A DNA stretch of 23,917 nucleotides from an uncultured Christensenella sp. (GTDB lineage Bacteria; Bacillota; Clostridia; Christensenellales; Borkfalkiaceae). The stretch's first letter is position 1. The number at the start of each line of letters is the position of its first letter. Below are positions 1 through 6,924 of this stretch, piece after piece. The notes below the pieces were generated by a model. The model saw nothing but the letters and a program-made list of their open reading frames with translations. It searched no databases and had not been told where the DNA came from. Where the stretch lies: the NCBI GenBank assembly GCA_910583855.1, contig CAJTYL010000017.1:1-23917 (forward strand). The letters are read 5' to 3'. Made by a program: the position numbers and the translations under genes.

Positions 1-9
1 ACAATCTAA

Positions 10-28
10 ATTGAACGCGCCGTTCAAT
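10..28. promoter_or_regulatory. Palindromic operator upstream of the LexA-like gene
   Basis: ATTGAACG and CGTTCAAT form a perfect 8-bp inverted repeat with a 3-nt centre, a few bases upstream of the ribosome site of the LexA-like gene. The inner half-sites read GAAC-N5-GTTC. The Gram-positive SOS box is GAAC-N4-GTTC, so the spacing is one base longer than canonical. By position and symmetry it is probably the autoregulatory operator of the downstream repressor. The promoter itself lies outside the window or overlaps this site. Confidence 0.6.
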
Positions 29-45
29 TAAGGGAGTTGGTACAG

Positions 46-642
46 ATGAGAACACTCAACCCAAATACTTTATGTAAAATGGAGAAGTACATTAAGGAAT
101 ACCAAGCGGATAACGGAAGATCGCCGAGCTATCGGAACATTATGCACTATATGGGTATGAGTTCGCTCAACCTTGTTCAGCGGTATGTGCTTGCTTTGGA
201 GAGCGAGGGCAGAATACAACGGACACGGCTCGGCAATATAGAACTTCCGTCGAGATTCAATAAAGGCGAAACAACGATTGCGCCGCTTATCGGGGCGATA
301 GCTTGCGGAGAGCCGAGCTTCGAGGTTGAGCATATCGAGGACAGCTTTGAATTGCCGCGTTCGCTGTTCGGTAGCGGAAAGCTGTTTATGTTACACGCAA
401 GCGGAAACAGTATGATAGAAGCAGGAATCAACGACGGCGATTTGATTGTCTTGCGGAAACAAGACCGCGCAGATGACGGAGATATAGTCGTTGCCTTGAC
501 GAACGGAAACAACACATTAAAACGCTTGTATCATAGAAACGGAAAAATCGTATTGCACCCCGAAAATAAAACAATGAAAGACATTATAGTCAGCAACTGC
601 GAGATACAAGGCGTATTGGTCGGCTGTATCAAAACTTATTAA
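46..642 (+). CDS. LexA/UmuD-like self-cleaving transcriptional repressor
   Basis: This 198-residue protein has LexA architecture. Residues 1-65 form the LexA-type winged helix-turn-helix, including the family-typical segment GRSPSYRNI. Residues 75-198 are an S24 peptidase (autocleavage) domain. A cleavage site Cys87-Gly88 is visible; Cys-Gly is also the UmuD site, while LexA normally has Ala-Gly. The catalytic pair is Ser122 (in GNSM) and Lys159. The ATG at 46 is preferred to the TTG at 37 because AGGGAG at 31-36 is correctly spaced from it. In an integrative element such a repressor would keep transfer genes silent until RecA is activated by DNA damage. The family is clear; the targets are inferred. 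Confidence 0.88.
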   Translation: MRTLNPNTLCKMEKYIKEYQADNGRSPSYRNIMHYMGMSSLNLVQRYVLALESEGRIQRTRLGNIELPSRFNKGETTIAPLIGAIACGEPSFEVEHIEDSFELPRSLFGSGKLFMLHASGNSMIEAGINDGDLIVLRKQDRADDGDIVVALTNGNNTLKRLYHRNGKIVLHPENKTMKDIIVSNCEIQGVLVGCIKTY

Positions 643-795
643 ATCGGTATTGAGTTGCACACAGCCCCGTTGCAACTGAATATAAATTTTATCGGACAAG
701 CATTTGACTTACTACGTTATAGGATGCCCAAACCGTAACAAAGTAGTTAGTTAAATTCAAGGGTGCTTGCCTATGGGAAATGGAGGTATATTGCT

Positions 796-972
796 ATGAG
801 ATTTGTTATGTGTCCGAAATGCGGAAAACGGCTTTGCAAGGGCGAAGCAGGAACAAAAGTGGAAATCGAGTGTCCGAAGTGCGGCGAGTTTGCTTCGGTC
901 ATTATCAGTGATGACAGTATGCACATAAGCAAAAAGCCGATAGAGGACAAGCCTTTACGCCAACGCGCCTAA
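796..972 (+). CDS. Small zinc-ribbon protein (Com-like)
   Basis: The product is a 58-residue protein with two CPKC knuckles, at residues 6-9 and 26-29 (the second following EIE), which together form a four-cysteine zinc ribbon. The layout resembles the Mu Com family of small zinc-finger regulators, but similarity outside the cysteines cannot be judged here. The ATG at 796 is chosen over the in-frame GTG at 763 because GGAGG at 782-786 lies 9 nt ahead of it. The C-terminal 25 residues are polar and basic. A hairpin spans the stop codon. A nucleic-acid-binding or regulatory role within the element is inferred only. Confidence 0.65.
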   Translation: MRFVMCPKCGKRLCKGEAGTKVEIECPKCGEFASVIISDDSMHISKKPIEDKPLRQRA

Positions 973-1005
973 AAAGGCGCAATTCACTACATAAGAATAT
1001 TTTGG

Positions 1006-1135
1006 GCGGTGGGATTCCGTTGAATGCCACCGCTAACGTCTTGTTATGAGATTGGACTTGATGAGATAGGTCAAGAGGAGTCTGACAGACAGATAATTCC
1101 TGCATAGGGTTTTACTGTTTTGTCAGGCTTCTTTT
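1006..1135 (+). other. Structured non-coding stretch with first terminator
   Basis: The 284 nt between the zinc-ribbon gene and the next CDS hold no credible ORF but several hairpins. GCGGTGG (1006-1012) pairs with CCACCGC (1027-1033). CTGACA (1082-1087) pairs with TGTCAG (1121-1126), followed by CTTCTTTTTT, which looks like an intrinsic terminator. It may be a structured leader or small RNA, or simply a terminator-rich spacer. No clear promoter was found for a separate RNA. Confidence 0.4.
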
Positions 1136-1149
1136 TTGATGCCGTTTAT

Positions 1150-1189
1150 GCCCGATTGCTTGGAGTTATCCACGCAGTCGGGCTTTTTT
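1150..1189 (+). terminator. Intrinsic terminator before the sigma-like gene
   Basis: The arm GCCCGATTGC (1150-1159) pairs with GCAGTCGGGC (1174-1183) with one central mismatch and is followed by six T. It is the second terminator in tandem after the one ending near 1135. It lies about 70 nt before the next start codon, so it could also act as an attenuator of that gene. Confidence 0.75.
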
Positions 1190-1256
1190 CATTTGAGGCG
1201 AAACCGTCCGATTGCGATTTTTCAAAACAAAAATCAAAAATCGGAGGATTTCAAAA

Positions 1257-1682
1257 ATGGCAAAGATTTATTTCAAAGACGAGCATGGTAAAAGGGTTTC
1301 GGTAGAAGTAACAGACGAGGTAGCAAAGCAATACCGTGAGAGCTTACAGGAAGAATGGCGTGGCGATGCGTATGAGGGTTATTATTCGACTTCGCTTGAA
1401 AGCATCACGGAAGCAGGACACGACTTTGCGGACGAGGAAGCAGACACAGAAGAATTGTATCTTGCAAGGGAAGCGAAAACGGAACGGAAAGTTTTAATGC
1501 GTAAGTTGAGGGCGGCTTTACCGTACCTTACGGATTTACAGCGCAAGACGATACATAAGCTCTTTGTTCTGAATATGTCGCAGTCGGATATTGCGCGAGA
1601 AGAAGGTGTGGCGCATCAAGTTATCAATAAGCGTGTAGCTCGTATTTATGCCCAATTAAAGGTGCTGATAAAAAAAGTTTGA
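1257..1682 (+). CDS. Sigma-70 region 4-like regulator of the mobile element
   Basis: This 141-residue protein has a polar, acidic N-terminal half (residues 1-75) and a C-terminal helix-turn-helix (about 88-136). The latter reads like sigma region 4: LTDLQRKTIHKLF, then MSQSDIAREEGV as helix-turn, then a recognition helix with VINKRVARIY. Region 2 is missing, so it is unlikely to act as a complete sigma factor. Similar short proteins are common in Bacillota integrative conjugative elements, where they are annotated as sigma-70 family proteins. The ATG at 1257 has CGGAGG 10 nt upstream; the longer reading from 1212 lacks a ribosome site. DNA binding is well supported and its target is unknown. 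Confidence 0.75.
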   Translation: MAKIYFKDEHGKRVSVEVTDEVAKQYRESLQEEWRGDAYEGYYSTSLESITEAGHDFADEEADTEELYLAREAKTERKVLMRKLRAALPYLTDLQRKTIHKLFVLNMSQSDIAREEGVAHQVINKRVARIYAQLKVLIKKV

Positions 1683-1769
1683 AAAAATTTCAAAAAAGGT
1701 GGGTGCAGATATGGCGATTTTTCTCTAATAAGTGAAGGGACTAATTAAATTCCCGATCAGGAGGACGGT

Positions 1770-2168
1770 ATGGAATATGTAAATGCAGTAATCGGGGATA
1801 TGGAAATGTGCGTTCCCGTAAATGATAGGCTCGGCGATTTGGTCTTGCTTGCGCACAGAAGATTGAACTATCAGAAGCATATAGCGAAAATGCGTAAAGC
1901 GTATAAAGGCAAAATTGAGAGCGAAGTAGTGGTTATGGATTCGGACTATATCTATGCGCTTGAAGATGTTATGGAAGAAAAGGGCTACGGCGACATCATT
2001 CATCGTCAGATACAAAAGAGCCGGATAGAGGAAGGTAAAATCCTATATGACTTGTTCCGCGATGATAAGTCAGTGCGCTACCTTATAGCGGTTTGCGAGT
2101 ATCCGCAGGAACAGTTGCAAAAGGTAATTCGTAACTTTTTTGAAACGTTGAAAAAAATTATTTTTTAA
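1770..2168 (+). CDS. Element-encoded protein of unknown function (132 aa)
   Basis: I do not recognise a named family. The 132-residue product is mostly helical and charged, with a basic segment at about 36-48, no signal peptide and no membrane segment. AGGAGG lies just upstream of the ATG. The 87-nt gap after the sigma-like gene holds a possible five-codon reading frame (1711-1728, MAIFL) behind AAAGGTGGG, which could be a leader peptide, though nothing proves it. The gene ends 11 nt before the next start, so 1770-3058 looks like one transcription unit of transfer-module genes. A cytosolic accessory or regulatory role is a guess from position. Confidence 0.6.
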   Translation: MEYVNAVIGDMEMCVPVNDRLGDLVLLAHRRLNYQKHIAKMRKAYKGKIESEVVVMDSDYIYALEDVMEEKGYGDIIHRQIQKSRIEEGKILYDLFRDDKSVRYLIAVCEYPQEQLQKVIRNFFETLKKIIF

Positions 2169-2179
2169 GGAGTTTTAAT

Positions 2180-2710
2180 ATGAAGCAGTTTGAAACCAAG
2201 TTGACCGTAAGGATCTACGACACGAAGCTCATCGAGAGCCTGAACACGATTTTTAAGATAAATAAAAATCGCTATCAGACAAAGAATCAGTTGATCGTCG
2301 AGCTTTTGGAACGCGGTATCAAGGACAAGATGAAAGACTTTCCCACGCCGCCCGATTCGCCCGCTGGCGCAAGCGCAATCCCGCCTTCGTTCAATAACAA
2401 GGACGAAATGGCGGCGACGCTCAAACAACTCAAAGATATGATTGCCGATATGCACGAATACAACAAGAAGCACGTTGAGGGGCTGTTGGCACACCTGAAA
2501 ATGTCGGAACGTATGTCATCGTCGATATACAACATTCTCTTGGCGATTGCTACGGACGAGCCGATAACCAAGACTCAGGTGGAAATCGGATACATGGACG
2601 ACGTGCCGAAAAGGTTTATCGAGTTTTTGAACGGATTGCTCGGCGCGCTGTTTGACGAGGACGATGATGACGACGGCGATTCGGAAGATATACCGGGCGT
2701 ACTGAACTGA
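2180..2710 (+). CDS. Ribbon-helix-helix-like protein, probable relaxosome accessory
   Basis: In this 176-residue protein, residues 1-50 resemble a ribbon-helix-helix DNA-binding domain: a short basic strand (KLTVRIYDTK) followed by two helices ending in LIVELLERGIK. A Pro/Ala linker (about 54-70), an amphipathic helical stretch (73-110) and a strongly acidic tail with consecutive Asp residues (about 158-169) follow. AAGGAG precedes the start. The gene ends 6 nt before the relaxase stub, the usual place for a MobC-like oriT-binding accessory protein. The family assignment is by fold pattern and neighbourhood. An alternative is a general regulator of the element. Confidence 0.55.
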   Translation: MKQFETKLTVRIYDTKLIESLNTIFKINKNRYQTKNQLIVELLERGIKDKMKDFPTPPDSPAGASAIPPSFNNKDEMAATLKQLKDMIADMHEYNKKHVEGLLAHLKMSERMSSSIYNILLAIATDEPITKTQVEIGYMDDVPKRFIEFLNGLLGALFDEDDDDDGDSEDIPGVLN

Positions 2711-2716
2711 TAACCT

Positions 2717-3058
2717 ATGGGCGTTCCCAATGTGCTTGTGAGTATCGGCTATGCCCCCAATAGTGATGCTATGAGCCGCTTTCCAATGAAGCCGAAATAC
2801 ATTGCGGAACGAAAGTTTTACTCTTGCCGTCAGCACAACGACATAATCAGATATGTAAACCGCGGCATAGACGAAGGCGACTTTCTTGGTTATGCGGGCA
2901 ATAGAGAAAAGAGTAGCGGTCTATTCGGGGCAAACGGGCTACTCACAAAAAGAGCCATACGAGATTTACGATCTATGCTACGGACAACGGACAGCAACAT
3001 ATGGCACGCAGTCATCAGCTTTACGGAAGATTTTGGCGGGAAATATATGACATCTTAG
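2717..3058 (+). pseudogene. Truncated N-terminus of a MobP-type relaxase
   Basis: The 113-residue frame resembles the start of MobP2/MobP3-type conjugative relaxases: a charged lead, then IIRYVNRG, a GYAGN segment, GLFG near residues 68-71, and NIWHAVISFTED at about 94-105. Relaxases of this type usually run to several hundred residues. Here the reading frame ends six residues after the ISF motif at TAG 3056-3058, exactly where helicase homology begins in another frame. Most of the nicking domain is therefore gone and the stub cannot process oriT. No good ribosome site precedes it; translation probably depended on the gene 6 nt upstream. Family confidence is moderate, truncation confidence is high. 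Confidence 0.7.
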
Positions 3059-4989
3059 ACGAAGCGCATAAGTACAAGAACAAGTTTATCTTTACGAAAA
3101 TGAACAATGTTTCAGGCATAAGCAGAGCTATGTCGCAACGTTCATCAGATATGGACTTGAAGTGCGAATACATAGGCGAAGTACGCGGCGGCGACAGAGG
3201 TGTAGTCTTTGCGACGGGTACGCCTATAAGCAACTCACTTGTCGAGATGTACACGTTGCAGACCTATTTGCAGAGAAACGGTTTAAGGGAAGTCGGGTTA
3301 CAATTTTTCGATTCGTGGGCGGCTTTATATACTGAAACGATAACGGCATTAGAACTTGCGCCAAGCGGTCAGGGTTACAGAACGAGAACAAGGGTTGCGA
3401 AGTTTACGAACTTGCCCGAACTCTTGAAAATGTATCGCAGTTTCGCAGATGTTAAAACAGCGGATATGCTGAACTTGCCTGTGCCGGAAGCAAAAAAGAT
3501 TGTTGAGCAGTTAGAGCCGACGGAAACGATATTGGAATTGAACGATCAGATAGTTGAACGTTCAGAGAAAATATCTGCGGGCGCAGTTGAGCCGTGGGAA
3601 GATAATATGCTATGCGTTACCCATGACGGCAAAATGATTGCGCTTGATCCGAGATGCTTTGATTCGACGATACCCGACGATAGCAACAGTAAGATTAACC
3701 GTTGTGTAGATAATATCTATAAAATTTGGTCGGATACGGCAGAACAGCGTTGTACGCAGGTTGTATTCTGTGATATGTCAACCCCAAAGAAAATGTACGG
3801 CGATTATAACCCCGAACAGGACTTCGATGTGTACAACGATATTAAGCGTAAGCTAATCAAGTGCGGAATACCCGAAGAGGAAATCGCCTACGTTCACGAA
3901 GCCAAAACCGATCAGCAGAAGCAAGATATTTTTGATAGAGTAAGGAACGGCGAAGTTCGAGTGTTTCTCGGCTCTACCGAAAAGTGTGGGGCGGGTACAA
4001 ACTTTCAAAACAAGTTAATAGCGTTGCATCACTTGGACACACCGTTCAGACCGAGCGACTTGGAACAGCGTGAGGGGCGTATAGTAAGACAGGGCAACGA
4101 GAATAAAGAAGTCTATCTGTTTACCTATGTTACGAAGCGTACATTCGATGCGTACTCATATCAGATTTTGGAAACGAAGCAAAGGTTTATATCACAAATC
4201 AACCGCGGCGATTTATCGGTACGAGTTGCGGAAGATATTGACGATGCAACATTATCGTTTGCCGAAATAAAAGCCATAACTTCCGACAACCCGAAAATCA
4301 AGAGAAAAATGGAAATCGAGATGCGGTTAGGACAGTTGAGCGATTTGGAAAAAGTTTACCGTGATAACCGATATGCTTTACAGGCGCAGATTTATCACGC
4401 ACCCGAAAGAATAAATGCTCGTGAAGTAAAAATAAAGAACTTGCAGGACGATATTCAACTTCGTAACGAACATGATAAGGATTTAATTCGTATCGGCAAA
4501 AACAGTTACGAAGAAAGAAAAGATGCGGGCGCGCTGTTGATTCGAGTTGTAAAGTCGGGCGAGTATGTTGGTAAAACTGTCGGATTTATAAAAGGATTCA
4601 AGATTGTTCCGCAGGCAATAAAGGGCGACACATATTCAATCAAACTTATAGGCGCAGGCGAGTATGATATTGCAATATCTGATAGCGATGTGGGAACAAT
4701 CATGCGCTTGGAAAATGGTTTGGACGATTTTGAATTTCAAATGCGCCGTTCACAATCGGAAAAGGCAAGTATCGAAGAAGATTTGGCGGCGGCAAAAGAG
4801 CAAGTTGATAAACCGTTTGAGCAGGCAGAAGAAGCAGAGCAGTTGCGTAACGAACTTGCGGCGATAGATGCGGAACTTGACTTGGGTAAGGAGGAAACAC
4901 CGATTGTAATGGACGAAGATACGGAAGCAAAGCCTATTGTAGAAATACTCAACGAAGATGATGACGAGGACGAAGCGGAAGTTGCTTAA
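3001..4989 (+). pseudogene. C-terminal part of an SNF2-like helicase (5'-truncated)
   Basis: Recognisable homology starts at about residue 16 of the 662-residue frame with motif II, DEAH (20-23), followed by YKN. Motif III appears as FATGTPISNS. The C-terminal helicase lobe carries VFCDMS, GAGTNFQ and finally QREGRIVRQGNEN (motif VI). A coiled-coil segment and an acidic tail ending DDDEDEAEVA follow. These are hallmarks of the very large helicase or helicase-methylase proteins of conjugative elements and phages. Everything ahead of DEAH, including the Walker A lobe, is missing, so ATP hydrolysis is not expected. The frame opens inside the relaxase stub with no ribosome site. The remaining 650 codons are intact, so the deletion is probably recent or the fragment is still expressed as a fusion remnant. 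Confidence 0.8.
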
Positions 4990-5016
4990 TTTTTGAAGAA
5001 AAATGCTTCGGGTCCC

Positions 5017-5045
5017 TTTACAAACCAAAATAAAAATGTTATAAT
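5017..5045 (+). promoter_or_regulatory. Sigma-A promoter of the resolvase-like gene
   Basis: TTTACA (5017-5022) and TATAAT (5040-5045) are separated by exactly 17 nt. Transcription would begin near 5052 and run through the leader repeat and its hairpin before reaching the ribosome site. Confidence 0.8.
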
Positions 5046-5062
5046 GATTGCAGTTAAATAGG

Positions 5063-5130
5063 AAATCATTTAATCCGTTGGGTAACATAGAGGGTTTGAT
5101 TTGCAAAAGCAATCAAACCCTCTTTTATTT
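5063..5130 (+). repeat. Leader/attenuator repeat, copy 1
   Basis: First of three direct copies. A 42-nt block beginning AAATCATTTAATCCGTTGGG is followed by a hairpin: the left arm at 5089-5104 pairs with 5109-5123 over 15 bp with one bulged T, and a T-rich run follows. It lies between a strong promoter and the ribosome site GGAGG (5135-5139), so the transcript meets an intrinsic terminator before the gene. This is the layout of transcription attenuation. The conserved block upstream of the hairpin may be where an RNA switch or an antitermination protein acts. Confidence 0.75.
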
Positions 5131-5148
5131 TATAGGAGGTCAGCGTAT

Positions 5149-5562
5149 ATGAACAATCAAGCGGTAAGTAAAGGGACAGCGAAGAAGGCAATATTATATT
5201 GTCGTTCGGTAGCAGGGGATCGTGCTGAATTGCAAAGCCAAAGCGAAGTATTGACCGAATATACAAAAGCAAATGGGCTATCGGCGATGCGTACGATATT
5301 GGAAAGCGGTAAAATGGACGCGCTTACATACAGCAATTTAAGGTTGCAGGCAAAGTACCGTGAATTTGAGGTATTGCTTGTTCCTGAACTTGATGTGCTT
5401 GGCAATTCCCCGATAGAGATAACGCACGAAGTTAATTTTCTTACGGAGAACGGCGTGAAAGTAATATCGTTGAAAGACGGAGAGCTAAATGTCGAAACTC
5501 TGCCGATTATTTTCAGAAAAGGCTTTCGGCTTGTTAAAAAGAGTTTTGTGCGTGCTTATTAG
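5149..5562 (+). CDS. Resolvase-fold protein lacking serine recombinase catalytic residues
   Basis: This 137-residue protein has the start of a resolvase N-terminal domain: AILYCRS at about 14-20, QSQSEVLTEYTKANGL at 29-44, then strand FEVLLVPELDVLG at 73-85 and NGVKVISLKDG at 101-111. In active enzymes the first motif is Y-x-R-V-S. Here it is YCRSV, with Val where the nucleophilic Ser belongs. The later LDRLGRN motif has become LDVLGNS, losing both Arg. No DNA-binding recombinase domain follows. It is therefore probably a non-catalytic regulator or partner of the large recombinase downstream. The ATG at 5149 has a strong GGAGG; the 5101 start lies inside the terminator hairpin. Confidence 0.7.
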   Translation: MNNQAVSKGTAKKAILYCRSVAGDRAELQSQSEVLTEYTKANGLSAMRTILESGKMDALTYSNLRLQAKYREFEVLLVPELDVLGNSPIEITHEVNFLTENGVKVISLKDGELNVETLPIIFRKGFRLVKKSFVRAY

Positions 5563-5564
5563 TC

Positions 5565-5593
5565 TTGACTATTCAGTGCAAAATGAGTATAAT
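5565..5593 (+). promoter_or_regulatory. Sigma-A promoter of the Fic gene
   Basis: TTGACT (5565-5570) and TATAAT (5588-5593) are separated by 17 nt. The promoter begins 3 nt after the stop codon of the resolvase-like gene, so the Fic gene has its own promoter and, unlike its neighbours, no leader repeat. Confidence 0.8.
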
Positions 5594-5616
5594 ATAAAGC
5601 AAAGGAGAGCAGGGCT

Positions 5617-6525
5617 ATGTCTAAAAAAATGGAAGAACAGCAAAAGTACATAGACATCATAAATGAGATAGACGAGTGCTATGCTCTTATGAAAAAGGTA
5701 CGTCCGCTGTCGGCGAGTGAACTTAAATATTTCAATAATGAGTTTTCAATCAGCGCAACGCACAATTCAAACGCCATAGAGGGCAATACATTTACGTTTG
5801 ACGAAACGAAGTTGCTTATCGAAAAGGGAATTGTAACAGGTGCGCACTCTCTGCGCGAAAGCGAAGATATTATTGGGTACAAGCAAGCGTTTGATTTTCT
5901 GTATGAATCGCTTAAAGAGAAAAAGCCGATAATAGAGGACTTTATAAAGAAAATTCACAGCTTTGTATTGCGTGGTGATGACGAAGCGGGTAAATACAGA
6001 AAGATACAAAACTATGTGGGAAGTCTGTCGCGTATAGTGTACACACCTTGTCCGCCTACGCAAGTGCCTGAAAAGATGAAAGCGTATTCAGAAGAATTGC
6101 AGGCGGATTGTAGGCATAACGCCGAACTTGCGGAAAAAGGACAGTTTAATTGGGTTGACTTGTTCCATAACCTTGCAAAGCATCATATAGAGTTTGAGAA
6201 CATACACCCGTTTATAGACGGTAACGGAAGAACGGGCAGATTGCTTTTAATCTATGAAATGATTTCGTTGGGACTTTTACCTGTCGATATTCGTTATGAA
6301 GAAAGAGATAGGTACTATGCCGCAATAAGCTCTTATAGGGACAAAGAAAAATACAGTACGCGCCCTGAAAGCAAGACAGAAGGTATGGCAAAATTGCTTG
6401 CTGAAAGCGAGCTTTCAAGCATGAAACTATGGCTGTCTGTATACGCAGGCGGAGGTTTATCACAGAGTGAAACTGACGATGACGGCGGTGGGGGAAGCAG
6501 TGGCGGCTCTGATTTAGAGATGTAA
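5617..6525 (+). CDS. Fic-domain AMP-transferase (class II, self-inhibited)
   Basis: Fic enzymes transfer AMP, or other nucleotide moieties, to hydroxyl side chains of target proteins. This 302-residue protein has the complete core motif HPFIDGNGRTGR (197-208), with catalytic His197 and the anion-binding loop. An N-terminal inhibitory helix motif S-x-x-x-E-G (SNAIEG, 51-56) places it in class II, where the inhibitor is in the same chain and no separate antitoxin is needed. The C-terminus is a low-complexity Gly/Ser/Asp tail (about 281-302). It is cytosolic, with no signal or membrane segment. AAAGGAGA precedes the ATG. It is likely cargo of the element; host signalling, toxin or phage-defence roles are all possible, and its target cannot be read from sequence. 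Confidence 0.9.
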   Translation: MSKKMEEQQKYIDIINEIDECYALMKKVRPLSASELKYFNNEFSISATHNSNAIEGNTFTFDETKLLIEKGIVTGAHSLRESEDIIGYKQAFDFLYESLKEKKPIIEDFIKKIHSFVLRGDDEAGKYRKIQNYVGSLSRIVYTPCPPTQVPEKMKAYSEELQADCRHNAELAEKGQFNWVDLFHNLAKHHIEFENIHPFIDGNGRTGRLLLIYEMISLGLLPVDIRYEERDRYYAAISSYRDKEKYSTRPESKTEGMAKLLAESELSSMKLWLSVYAGGGLSQSETDDDGGGGSSGGSDLEM

Positions 6526-6537
6526 CAACTAAATAAG

Positions 6538-6610
6538 AAATCATTTAATCCGTTGGGTAACAGAGAGGGTTTGATTTGCACAAAGCATTTCAAATCCTTT
6601 TCTTATTTTT
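6538..6610 (+). repeat. Leader/attenuator repeat, copy 2
   Basis: The 42-nt block differs from copy 1 at one position. The right hairpin arm (about 6585-6600) has drifted, so the stem is weaker, with several G-U pairs or mismatches, though a TTTTCTTATTTTT run remains. It begins 12 nt after the Fic stop. What follows is only AGAGGTGG and then ATG-TAA at 6627-6632, so no gene is attached. The copy looks orphaned after loss of a downstream ORF, or serves as the Fic terminator. Confidence 0.7.
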
Positions 6611-6656
6611 AAGTGTAGAGGTGGTAATGTAAATTATCATTAAAAGCAAGAAAGTA

Positions 6657-6730
6657 AAATCATTTAATCCGTTGGGCAACAGAGAGGGTTTGGTTTGCGA
6701 AAAAGCAATTCAAACCCTCTCTATTTTTTT
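6657..6730 (+). repeat. Leader/attenuator repeat, copy 3
   Basis: The 42-nt block differs from copy 2 at two positions. The left arm AGAGAGGGTTTG pairs with CAAACCCTCTCT, flanking a loop of A residues, and seven T follow: a strong intrinsic terminator. It ends just before the ribosome site of the 56-residue gene, which is followed by the large recombinase. Read-through at this hairpin could therefore set recombinase expression. Confidence 0.75.
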
Positions 6731-6743
6731 GAGAGGGGAATTA

Positions 6744-6914
6744 GTGAAGAAGATATTGGATAGTAAGTATATTGGCTATTTGCTTTTAGAAGCAATGTAC
6801 CATAAAGGGCAGTTGAATTTGGGGACATACGAGCGTGTTCTAAAAAGCAAGGACAGATATATACGAAGTCAAAAAAGTAATACTAAATTAAGCCGAAATA
6901 AACAAGCGGCATAA
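6744..6914 (+). CDS. SHOCT-like 56-residue protein upstream of the recombinase
   Basis: This short basic protein contains LLLEAMYHKGQLNLGTYERVL, which fits the SHOCT pattern of two short helices (leucine-rich, small loop, then a hydrophobic helix with a Tyr/Phe). GAGGGGAA sits 4-5 nt before the GTG at 6744. The earlier in-frame start at 6672 lies within the terminator stem and is rejected. The C-terminal 20 residues are Lys/Arg/Ser-rich. The gene ends 10 nt before the recombinase, so the two are probably cotranscribed. Small ORFs in this position accompany large serine recombinases in many Bacillota elements, but a function is not established from sequence. Confidence 0.6.
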   Translation: MKKILDSKYIGYLLLEAMYHKGQLNLGTYERVLKSKDRYIRSQKSNTKLSRNKQAA

Positions 6915-6924
6915 GGAGAATATT

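Noticed and set aside
37..45. TTG start for the LexA-like protein
   Set aside because: The ATG at 46 is correctly spaced from AGGGAG, while the TTG directly abuts it.
980..1256. Known riboswitch class in the gap before the sigma-like gene
   Set aside because: Hairpins and terminators are visible, but I see no conserved core of a riboswitch class I know.
3001..4989. Intact helicase gene starting at ATG 3001
   Set aside because: The first 15 residues are relaxase DNA read in another frame, no ribosome site exists, and the whole N-terminal ATPase lobe is missing.
5063..6730. Possible CRISPR-like repeats
   Set aside because: Only three copies at irregular distances (about 1,475 and 119 nt), each with its own hairpin and promoter-proximal position, and no cas genes.
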